Shown: positions 11,860 to 24,300 of the stretch, in pieces
How the letters are laid out: every line of letters starts with the position of its first letter
Position numbering within the stretch: position 1 is the stretch's first letter
NCBI GenBank assembly: GCA_024195265.1
Contig: JAJLRJ010000010.1
Location: 22,596,784-22,660,783, forward strand
Length of the DNA stretch: 64,000 nt
From: Dendrophyllia cribrosa
Taxonomy: Eukaryota > Cnidaria > Anthozoa > Scleractinia > Dendrophylliidae
Direction of reading: 5' to 3'
The notes under the pieces: model-generated
The model's database searches: none
Told to the model about the DNA's origin: nothing
What the model saw: only the letters and a program-made list of their open reading frames with translations
Program-made: the position numbers and the translations under genes

Positions 11860-12388
11860 TTATGCCAAAGTTGCTTTTCCTTGTCCTAGTGCGTTTTGAC
11901 CAAACTCTCCTCCTCGCGATTTGATAAATGAGTCATATCTGAAAAAAAAATTACATTGCGGTCACCCAAAAATAACAATGTATCATATCACTGATAAGAA
12001 AGGACTAACTAAAAATAAGGATTCCTTGAACAGTAACAATAAATGTGTTCACATTACAAAGTTAGGTGAGATCAAGTCTAACTGAATGATCATGCAAAAT
12101 ACCCCTTTAAGATAACACCATACAATAACTACGTACATTGCCTGGTATCTGCGTCTTTCATGGTCAGAAAAAGGAACATAAGCGAAACAATCACGACAAG
12201 GAGAGAAGTCCAAAGAAAGCAATTGGCGCAGAACACAGTACAATAAATACGTACATTGCCTGATATCTTCGTCCTTCATTGTCAGACACAGAGGGTCCCA
12301 TAGATGACGCAGTTTGCAGCAAATCTGATTGGTTTATTTCTATTCCACCTGCCGGTTGTTCCTCCTTTGAAACCCCAATCTTTGACAT
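11860..12388 (-). CDS. PEX1: PEX1 exons 17-18: C-terminal tail
   Basis: Exon 17 (12255-12388) encodes [20 protein letters not shown] and the RRYQA stretch. Splicing at the GTACGT donor (12254) joins to exon 18 (11860-11938), which encodes [20 protein letters not shown] followed by KATLA and a stop. Using the alternative donor three bases later puts a stop at the start of exon 18, so the GTACGT choice is required. The tail matches the conserved end of PEX1. Confidence 0.9.
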
Positions 12389-15300
12389 CTGAAAGCAAAT
12401 ACAAAGCTGATCTAAACTTACTCCTTTTAAAGTAAGTGTGGTAACCAGACCTGCTTTAACGTCCGCTCGTTTTATAATATCTAAACGCTTAGTTGATTAT
12501 CAAAGGGCTCTAAGAGCCATCTTGTGAATACGAAACAACGTAAGGTTAAGTCCACAGATTGGTTTTAATTTTCCATACTGAGCTTGAAGTCAAAGAATTG
12601 AAGAGTAAAACAGATTTAAAACGACCAAAACATCTTAGCGTGACATAAATATGCATTGTGTGAAACGAGTCTGTCAAAAGACAACTGAATGACGTAATTA
12701 CACTGGGGAATTAAAACAAGTTTACTACAGCAATCATCTTTTAACACGATATACACTGGGGAATTGAAAGAGTTAACATATGATGGAACGAGTAAAAATT
12801 TGCATATCTGTCCCAGTATGCGATATCTCGTTCAACGCTTCCCGTATTCACGAGATAAAAATCAACATTGTTCCACGAGCCTTCGCATAAATACAAACTA
12901 ATATGGATCAACATCAAAACCGTATAATTCCATGAATCGGTGCCTTATTTTGGAAGTGAATGGGTTAAATACCGGTTTTTGCACCGAGATCATAAAGAAA
13001 ATTGACCTAAAATTATCTTTATCTGATATGATTAATCCCTTAATTGAAGGGACACTGTCCTGGCTGATATATCGTTTTTTCCTGGTTATGGCCAGGAGCT
13101 TGCTTTAAGCTTGCTTTATTATCTTAACTCTTTCACTCCCAAGAGTGCCAAAAGTCAAAATTCAAGAAAAATCCCAATTTTCATTTTGTAAAATATTTAA
13201 AAACAAATGGTACCATGCAAAAGTACTGCCAAAAAGGTTTCATTTGAATGGTCACACCATAGGATTTTATCAACAGACTCAAAAGTTAGAACAAATGGTA
13301 CCATGCAAAAGTACTGCTGAAGAGGTTTCATTTGAATGGTCACACCATAGGTCACACCATAGGTGTCACACCATAGGATTTCATCAACAGACTCAAAAGT
13401 TAGAACAAATGCAAAAGTACTGCCAAAGAGGTTTCATTTGAATGGTCACACCATAGGATTTCATCCACAGACTCAAAAGTTAGAACTACAATACATGTCT
13501 CCATAATTGACTCGGGGAGGGAAAGGGTTAAAATAGGAACGAAAAAACATCGCCAAATGCAATGAAAGCAAAGAAATGTTAACTAAAGAGACAAAATAAA
13601 GGCTGAAAAGGTCAAAATTTCACAAGAATGGAAATTTTGATTTCCCGACCGCCTGTCACGAAATCACTGTGAATTTGATGAAATGTAATCCGCTTTCATC
13701 CTTGCAATCCTGCACTTTATTTCCAAACTTTTGCTTCTGTTTTGCTCTATAGAATCTTTTCACCCAATTAAGTTGTATATTTGGTGGTATTTGGCGATAT
13801 AATATGGAATAAAGATAAGTGAAATGTTGTTATTTTCGGAGGGGACCTTTAAGCTTTACCTTTTTATTACTCACACTCTGCTGACGGTGATGTTTTTCGA
13901 TGACCATAACCTGATAGTAAGGAGATAACATTAGCACTGTTCTGCATAAATTTACTTAATCTAACTCAGATAACGTTTTGAATATCGCGAGTCTATCGAG
14001 TCAAATAAAAAATATCGCTGCACACGAATTTGTGACAAAATGCTTTGTAAAGAGCGCGGCCCGCCTTTAACAAGAACGAGAGCAGTGGATTGCAAGTGAG
14101 TGACCCGCGCATCGCGCTCTCAATTTGAACAACTTTTTAAAAAACCCTGTTCTGCATAAAATTACTTCAGCTAACTCAGAATTGTGAAGAGCGAGGCTCG
14201 CCTTTAATTAGAGCGCTATTGTTAACTTTATCGCACCTTGATATTTACTTCACACTTCCAACGTTTGATTGACAGTAGCTGAATTATGTAAAGAGACCCA
14301 AGTATTCCCAAAGCTAAATCTGTTGACCAATCACTGCCGACCAGTTATGATCATGCAAATTATTATGCCGCGCGTCACAAAATGGGGCACCGTAAGTACA
14401 TGTCGCAAAAGACAATGCCATTCTGGGCGATGAGACACCAAGGTTTTTTATCCTAGAGTCTGTGGATGAAATGCAAAAATGTGACCATTTTAGCAAAATG
14501 TTTGTGAAAATGGCACATAAAGTTTGTTATTTGTACTTCACTTTCATCTTGGTAGCGTGCATGTTCGCCAATGTAAATGTGCCATGCCAACATGTGTTGT
14601 CCTTGTGGTAATGCTGTCAGCAAATTTGTAAAAAAGTTATAATAATGAAAACTTTATTGAACTAGCCTGTTCGGCCCGTATTGGGACAATGCTGTTCACG
14701 TTCTTTTAATTCTTTGTGTGCTAAAACATTCACTAATCTTTTGCCAATAATACAAGTATTATTGGCCGCCACGCAGCTCTTAGAACAAGTTGCTTTATTG
14801 GCTCACCAAACAATAGATTAATGACCCAAACAATGCCCATATCCCTAAAAACAGTAGCAGCTGTGTTTTACAAGGCCAATGAAAATTGCGGTTTCTGAGA
14901 GCTGCGTGGTACTACTTATTATTATCACAGGTCGGGTAGTCCAGCACTTGTCCAAACGATGTCTGTGATTCGCTAAGAAAACAATAGATTTGTCCTGCTG
15001 GGATAGGGATTAGGGATAGGGGCATTGTTCAAGTGATATATCAATTGTATCGTTCGTCAATCACAGACATCCAGCACTTGTCCAAACGATGTCTGTGATT
15101 CGCTAAGAAAACAATAGATTTGTCCTGCTGGGATAGGGATTAGGGATAGGGGCACTGTTCGAGTGATATATCAATTGTATCGTTTGCCAATCACAGACAT
15201 CGTTTGGACAGCTACGGGGTCGCCCCACAGGTATAATAGAACTCACAATTGACCAAACTCTCATCTCAGTGGTAGAGCGTTTGCGCCAGAATCGCAAAGG

Positions 15301-18300
15301 TCATGGGTTCGAATTCCATCGAAGACTGAAGGTTTTAATTTCAACTCCTTCAGCTACAGCATAACTGTGATGATCTCTTTCTCTTTCATTCTTCCTCCCA
15401 TGGTTCATGTGATTTTAGATCATATACAGCTATTTCAATTAACGTTGTCGGATGAAAGCTCAAAGCCAAGACCGCAAGAAAGTATGGGTAGTTGTAAATA
15501 GCGATTGCATAAGAATCCCGCACTACCTTGCGGTCTTGGCTTTTCGCCTTTTTTATCCGACAACGTTAATTGAAATAGCTGTATACATTATAAAAAAATG
15601 TATTGTCATCCTTACCTCAGAATGTAACTTTGTCAGTTCCTCTGCCGGAAGATGCGTAGCACCTTTGACCAAGCTAGGAATGTAAAAAATGTTCTCTTCT
15701 GTTTTTTCAGTTTGCAGTTTTTCACCTTTATCGCCTTGCCTTCCACTGTCCTTGTTAAACAAACCTTTATAAAGTTGACTGTCACTGGTACTCCTGTGTA
15801 TTGCCGCTAGCTGTGCATTGTACAATAGAGCTTTTAAGTCCGCTCCAGTGAAGTGTTCACACATATCTGAAACAACAGCCAGGTTTGCGTCTTTCGCTAA
15901 GAGAAGGGATCTTGAAATGGCTTGTAGGATTTCAAGTCTCTCTGACTGCAAAAGAAACAATCATGCAAATTTAGTAATCTATTAAAAAGCCAGAACTTAC
16001 ATGTAACACCCAATCATGTTTGCTGCTGTCTCTGTTTTTATTTTTTATTTGTTTTTTATTTTTTGCCGTTTAATTCGTTTCATGAGCCAACACTGAATGT
16101 TCAGAACTTGTTTGCTCTCTTCAAAAAAGAAAGGAAACATTTGAATTGAATGCCACATTAACTTAGACATCAAGCTGTTGTCCATGGCTTTATGTTGAGC
16201 TGATCAGTGATTTTCCTGTCTGGCCTTCCGGCTAACCTTTATACTAGTTCAAGACTCACTTTACAAACCGCTTTAATTCGCCAGTAACTAAGGGCATTTG
16301 ATGAACAAAGGGCAAATCGTACAGACAAAACGGGAGCGATATTTAACTGCTTAATATTTTTCAGGCTGCAGCCTTGGGGTGGGTCGTCGTGTTGTTTCCT
16401 TAGACAAAAAGCTTCACTCCACATTGCCTCTCTCCACCCAGGTATATAAATGGGTACCGGCGACGCTGATTTCCCTTTCGTAAACGGTCGATGCCATCAT
16501 TGACATTCATTAGTAACCAAGCCTTTTTAAATGGTCGATGCTATTTCTCTCTAGTCTAGGATTGGGACGAAAGTTGGATATTTTTATTACATAAAATTGG
16601 GCCTAGGTAAAGCGATTATTAGATCTAAGCTAGATTCGCGATTACGTTAGATTTAGGGATAGAGTCTCCCGTTATAGATGTATCATTAAGAAAAGCACCT
16701 TTTATAACTAAATTTTTCTTGGGTTTGCCGGATCAACCCAGTGGTCTAGTGGTGAAGAAGGAATGTTAGCATGCAAGAGGTTCCGGGTTCGATTCTATGT
16801 TATTAATTCTAGGTTATTTTTCTGATAGCCAAAACAAAAATTCGATAATCGGTAAAAAATGTTCTAAGTATCACTAAAATGGCAGCGACCGTTTACGAAA
16901 GAGAAATTTGCACCGGCGACAAAATGCTCGGGGTAACCCTGCGATGGAGTATATACTTAGCAATACTCCGAGTTGTGGGTTGCCTGTGGCTCGTATGCGA
17001 CATTACCTCTCTTACATGCCTTGGGGAGGGGACACACGGGGTTCCCGCTAATTCTTGTAACCTTTACTTTATTCTCCGTTACACCCTCGCAAAATATTAT
17101 GCAAGCTACAAAATTTTTTCTCATGTATCCCACTAGCTGCTACCTGGAAATCTCACTTCCAATTTCCTACTCTTTCTCTTCCCTTCTCTCAAATCAAAAC
17201 ACTCTTGCCCCCTTTTCTCTTGGGCGACCCCACCCACCCCACCCCACATCCCCCTTAAATTGTTAGACATCTTGCTTAACTACCTTTTCTGGTATGCCAC
17301 AATACAAGCACTTGTCAAGTCTCCCTGGTCTGAGGAGGGCTGGGTCAATTAAATCTGGACGACTCGTGGCAGCCAGGACGTAAACTCCATCCAGTCCCTC
17401 CACACCATCCAGCTGAGTCAGAAGTTGATTGACAACTCTGTCTGTAACTCCTGTGCTGTCATGTCCACGACGAGGTGCAAGGGAATCAAACTCATCAAAG
17501 AAAAGGATGCAGGGCTTGGCACTCTGGGCTCTGAATATAACAGTGAATATTTTAAAGTGCCTATGAAATGAAATTTATTTTTTGATGTATCGAAAGTTTC
17601 ACCTTTTTAGACCTTGGAATAAAAGGTTTAAAGTGTTAGGGACGATGCGAAATGCTTTTTTTATGGTCTCAAAGTTAGGTTGTTGGCGCTAAAAAGTGGC
17701 TCCAATTTGTGCGCGGCCAAAACCAGTGTCATATTACACTGTGACGTAAATAGTTGTACAAACTGCTGCGGGAATATAGAGAACAAGAGAGCTGACAAGA
17801 GACTTCGCTAGAGGTGGACCAATATTATGTGGCGAGCGGCCTCAAACATACGAGATATTAGAATTCTTCGATAACAGAGGGTGTAACAAAGCTTTATTTT
17901 GCTCCAGAGGAAAATAGGCCGGCGAAATACACGAAATTTGTTCGTCGACATCGGAAAGGGTACGTCAAGCGATGTTGTTTTCAATGAAAGCGCTTATTGT
18001 TAAGATTAGTATTATTTTGCAAAAGAAAATAACATTCCGACCGGTGAGGCCGTTTAATCAAGCATAATTTTTCCAATCCATATCCTGTTTGGAAGTTCCT
18101 TCAAGCCTCGGGTCGACTGGAGAGCCGTCGAAGTCAGCGAGGCCTACAAAAATATACTGACTCGATCGGCACTGACTGGCGAATAATATAAATGTTTATA
18201 CGGTATTCCGAATTATAAAATTCAAAGTGCAGCGACGCAAGTGTTCACTGGAAGGCGTCTATTCTACGGAACATCTATCAAAAATCTACACGTACAAATG

Positions 18301-21300
18301 CGTAAGACTATTCGAAACAAAATACATCGCTGAATCATTGCGTGTTCGATCAGATCAATTTTTATACAATGAAATATAAATCAGACATAAATGTAAACAC
18401 GATACATTGAGCTCACTTACAAGCCGTCAAGTGGTTAAAATTTCCAGAAACGATCAATCGCTGGCAAGACACTGAACTAAGAAGCATAATTATTACGTAT
18501 ATACTTGAGTTCAAACATTTTGAATAAATAAATAAATAAATAAATAAATACGCTATCAAGGCACCTTGCCGCTAAAAATACATCATTCACATTCAATTCA
18601 GCAAGCCGCCTGAAAAACACCACCTCGGATATGCATAACATATCAGTATAATTTAGAAACTTTCAACTAGCAAGCCGCCAAGACATATCCTTCGCATTGA
18701 AAAAAGAACATTAAGTAGACGAGCGAATTGCCAAGCCGATAAAATAAGTTCATAACCTCCACGCGCGATCAATGAACTTCAGAGAAGACCGGCCGAGTCG
18801 CTAATGCGCTAATATCATGATTGTTTGTACTACAAATATATCGTTCGCGTTCGATAAACGCTAGTCAACGAGCCACTAAAAAGAAATAACAAAAACGCCT
18901 CTGCGTTCAATAAGCTTACAACTCAACTGGCGAACCACTGAGACGCTGTGCTACTGAAATGTATACCTTTCACGTTCAATAATCTAAATGATCAAAGTCC
19001 GTCTTCTTCATGTTCACTTCCTTCGCTCAGCGGCACAGTCGGTTCGTCTCGCTACGGCAAAACTACAGTGGACACGATCATTTCAGTTGATCAAGAGTGA
19101 TCCGAAACTGATCCTCTTCACCTTCAAAGGACTGTAAAGAAACAAATTAGGCGCTGTCTGACATTTGTACAGCCAAAAACGTTGGCAAAATGACCACCAC
19201 GCTAAAGGATTCCAAGGGAATTATAGCGTAAACAAACCAATGTGTCATACTATTTACGTAATTTACGTCATCCCGCACGCCCACTCGCCCCCAGGCTCTC
19301 CAAAAATTGGAGCCACTTTTCAACCGAAGTGACGCATCTTCGAGGGGCTAAAAAACAGATTTTCTTTCTTTTCCTCGGGAAATGATTATTGTTTTCGTTC
19401 TTTGGACATAATAAACTAATGAAAAACGAAGAAAAAAAATTCATTTCATAGGCACTTTAACGAAATACTTACAAGGCCAGAAAAGTCACAAAATTGATCC
19501 TTGCTTATAAAATGATTAGTGTTGAATGAATTATTAATGAGTTTTAGAAGGAGACTTCATTCAAATAAGCCAATAATGCAGAACCCCTGCAAAATGAGGA
19601 AGGATATAATTTGAGGGGATGAAACGCACCGCGATTATTGCAATAAGTTGTAATTACAGTTGAAACCCCCAGTAAGACCACTTATGGCAGGCCAACACTT
19701 CTCCGATCTTTCTCAAACTTATTAAAAATTCATTTAGAAAACACATAGGAAATCACTACTGCAAAGGAGGTTTGGATACATGATCTTAATTAGCATAGAT
19801 TTTGGCGATTTTATTCCTTCGTTTTCTCCGCATTTAATGATCAGTTTGAAAAGCTACATCAAACACTCGAAAGAGTGTTTCATCAGGTATCCAAACACCT
19901 TGAAGTGGGTTAAAAAAAACTCGGCTGCGCCTCGTTTTTCAACCCACTTGCGGTGTTTGGAAATCAAATGAAACACTGTGTCTCATGTTTGATATATTAC
20001 ATGAAACACTCTTCCTCGTGTTTGATATATTATGTCCACACTGATGAAAGGCTATGCGCGAAACGTTTGTGATCTAAATCACTATTTTCCACGTTTTTAA
20101 CAAAGATTTACCTCTTTTAAGCGACCATTTGTCCATGACACACATTCCTTTTTTCATTCAATTCGCTATATTTAAGATCTCCTTACCAACCACCTCTTCC
20201 CTGGCATTGTGGGTGGTTGCTTACAAGACTAGAGGTTCAACAGTACTTCATAGCAAGCCTACATGAAGCGTTAGTTACCTTGTGAACATATCTCTGACTG
20301 CCTGCTCACTGGCTCCAATGTATTTGCTTAGCAACTCAGGTCCTTTGATGCTGATAAAATTGAGCCCACATTCCTTAGCAACCACACCAGCCAGCAGTGT
20401 CTTGCCAGTACCCGGAGGTCCATAAAGAAGAAGACCTGACCTCATGCGCAAGGGACATTTACTGAACAGCCATGAGTACTGAGGAATAATGGATTTTAAT
20501 TGCTGGTCATTATTTATGACCCGATAACTGAAAATATTGAAACACTCTACCAACTGAAATTCAAATAATATACCTCCGGAGAGTCCTCTGGAATACGATA
20601 ATATGCAATTATGCACTTCAACTAAATGTGCACTCCTCTATTCCTTTCTTGGGCACTTTGACATTATCATGACCTGTTCCCATTTTCCAAGACCCAGGGG
20701 CAGATAACTACTTAAAGACGCTATTTGCATCAATGGTCCAGTTTTGTTTAAACTACTCTACTAGTAACCTGGGTACAAGAGGTTCTCTTGCGGCGCGCTT
20801 TCATGAGAAGTTGGGGCAGCCAGATCCTGGCAACGAGCTACGATACAAGAGACATGAGAGTCGTGTAATATGAGAGATGAGAGGCGTGTGATATAAGAGA
20901 CATGAGAGGCGAGTAATATGAGAGACATGACAGGCATGTAATATGAGAGACATGAGAGGCGAGTAATATGAGAGACATGAGAGGCGAGTAATATGAGAGA
21001 CATGAGAGGCATGTAATATGAGAGACACGAGAGGCGAGTAATATGAGAGACATGAGAGGCAAACAATATGAGAGACATGAGAGGCGAGTAATATGAGAGA
21101 CATGAGAGGCGAGTAATATGAGAGACATGAGAGGCATGTAATATGAGAGACACGAGAGGCGAGTAATATGAGAGACATGAGAGGCGAGCAATATGAGAGA
21201 CATGAGAGGCGAGTAATATGAGAGACATGAGAGGCGAGTAATATGAGAGATGAGAGGCGTGTGATATGAGAGACATGAGAGGCGTGTGATATGAGAGATG

Positions 21301-24300
21301 AGAGGCGAGTAATATGAGAGACATGAGAGGCATGTGATATGAGAGACATGAGAGGCGAGCAATATGAGAGACATGAGAGGCGAGTAATATGAGAGACATG
21401 AGAGGCGAGTAATATGAGAGACATGAGAGGCGAGTAATATGAGAGACATGAGAGGCGAGTAATATGAGAGACATGAGAGGCGAGTAATATGAGAGATGAG
21501 AGGCGTGTGATATGAGAGACATGAGAGGCGTGTGATATGAGAGATGAGAGGCGAGTAATATGAGAGACATGAGAGGCATGTGATATGAGAGACATGAGAG
21601 GCGAGCAATTTGAGAGACATGAGAGGCGAGTAATATGAGAGACATGAGAGGCGAGTAATATGAGAGACATGAGAGGCGTGTGATATGAGAGACATGACAG
21701 GCAGGTAATATGAGAGACATGAGAGGCGTGTGATATGAGAGACATGAGAGGCGAGTAATATGAGAGACATGAGAGGCGTGTGATATGAGAGACATGAGAG
21801 GCGAGTAATATGAGAGACATGAGAGGCATGTGATATGAGAGACATGAGAGGCGAGCAATATGAGAGACATGAGAGGCGAGTAATATAAGAGACATGAGAG
21901 GCGAGTAATATGAGAGACATGAGAGGCGAGTAATATGAGAGACATGAGAGGCGAGTAATATGAGAGACATGAGAGGCGAGTAATATGAGAGATGAGAGGC
22001 GTGTGATATGAGAGACATGAGAGGCGTGTGATATGAGAGATGAGAGGCGAGTAATATGAGAGACATGAGAGGCGTGATATGAGAGACATGAGAGGCGAGC
22101 AATTTGAGAGACATGAGAGGCGAGTAATATGAGAGACATGAGAGGCGAGTAATATGAGAGACATGAGAGGCGTGTGATATGAGAGACATGACAGGCAGGT
22201 AATATGAGAGACATGAGAGGCGTGTGATATGAGAGACATGAGAGGCGAGTAATATGAGAGACATGAGAGGCGTGTGATATGAGAGACATGAGAGGCGAGT
22301 AATATGAGAGACATGAGAGGCGTGTGATATGAGAGACATGAGAGGCGTGTGATATGAGAGACATGAGAGGCGAGTAATATGAGAGACATGAGAGGCGTGT
22401 GATATGAAAGACATGAGAGGCGTGTGATATGAGAGACATGAGAGGCGAGTAATATGAGAGATGAGAGGCGTGTGATATAAGAGACATGAGAGGCGAGTAA
22501 TATGAGAGACATGAGAGGCGAGTAATATGAGAGACATGAGAGGCGTGTGATATGAGAGACATGAGAGGCGAGTAATATGAGAGACATGAGAGGCGTGTGA
22601 TATGAGAGACATGAGGGGCGTGTGATATGAGAGATGAGAGGCGAGTAATATGAGAGTCATGAGAGGCATGTGATATGAGAGACATGAGAGGCGAGCAATT
22701 TGAGAGACATGAGAGGCGAGTAATATGAGAGACATGAGAGGCGAGTAATATGAGAGACATGAGAGGCGAGTAATATGAGAGACATGAGAGGCGAGTAATA
22801 TGAGAGACATGAGAGGCGAGTAATATGAGAGACATGAGAGGCGAGTAATATGAGAGACATGAGAGGCGAGTAATATGAGAGATGAGAGGCGTGTGATATG
22901 AGAGACATGAGAGGCGTGTGATATGAGAGATGAGAGGCGAGTAATATGAGAGACATGAGAGGCATGTGATATGAGAGACATGAGAGGCGAGCAATATGAG
23001 AGACATGAGAGGCGAGTAATATGAGAGACATGAGAGGCGAGTAATATGAGAGACATGAGAGGCGAGTAATATGAGAGACATGAGAGGCGAGTAATATGAG
23101 AGACATGAGAGGCGAGTAATATGAGAGATGAGAGGCGTGTGATATGAGAGACATGAGAGGCGTGTGATATGAGAGATGAGAGGCGAGTAATATGAGAGAC
23201 ATGAGAGGCATGTGATATGAGAGACATGAGAGGCGAGCAATTTGAGAGACATGAGAGGCGAGTAATATGAGAGACATGAGAGGCGAGTAATATGAGAGAC
23301 ATGAGAGGCGTGTGATATGAGAGACATGACAGGCAGGTAATATGAGAGACATGAGAGGCGTGTGATATGAGAGACATGAGAGGCGAGTAATATGAGAGAC
23401 ATGAGAGGCGTGTGATATGAGAGACATGAGAGGCGAGTAATATGAGAGACATGAGAGGCATGTGATATGAGAGACATGAGAGGCGAGCAATATGAGAGAC
23501 ATGAGAGGCGAGTAATATAAGAGACATGAGAGGCGAGTAATATGAGAGACATGAGAGGCGAGTAATATGAGAGACATGAGAGGCGAGTAATATGAGAGAC
23601 ATGAGAGGCGAGTAATATGAGAGATGAGAGGCGTGTGATATGAGAGACATGAGAGGCGTGTGATATGAGAGATGAGAGGCGAGTAATATGAGAGACATGA
23701 GAGGCGTGATATGAGAGACATGAGAGGCGAGCAATTTGAGAGACATGAGAGGCGAGTAATATGAGAGACATGAGAGGCGAGTAATATGAGAGACATGAGA
23801 GGCGTGTGATATGAGAGACATGACAGGCAGGTAATATGAGAGACATGAGAGGCGTGTGATATGAGAGACATGAGAGGCGAGTAATATGAGAGACATGAGA
23901 GGCGTGTGATATGAGAGACATGAGAGGCGAGTAATATGAGAGACATGAGAGGCGTGTGATATGAGAGACATGAGAGGCGTGTGATATGAGAGACATGAGA
24001 GGCGAGTAATATGAGAGACATGAGAGGCGTGTGATATGAAAGACATGAGAGGCGTGTGATATGAGAGACATGAGAGGCGAGTAATATGAGAGTCATGAGA
24101 GGCGTGTGATATAAGAGACATGAGAGGCGAGTAATATGAGAGACATGAGAGGCGAGTAATATGAGAGACATGAGAGGCGTGTGATATGAGAGACATGAGA
24201 GGCGAGTAATATGAGAGACATGAGAGGCGTGTGATATGAGAGACATGAGGGGCGTGTGATATGAGAGATGAGAGGCGAGTAATATGAGAGTCATGAGAGG

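Noticed and set aside
12049..12279. 76-codon frame with [11 protein letters not shown] as an extra PEX1 exon
   Set aside because: It is the partial duplication of exon 17, with no acceptor next to it.
14941..15211. Possible CRISPR-like repeat
   Set aside because: Only two adjacent 130-bp units with no spacers, in animal DNA.
15259..15325. tRNA gene
   Set aside because: The box motifs are present but the acceptor stem does not pair; better explained as a SINE head.
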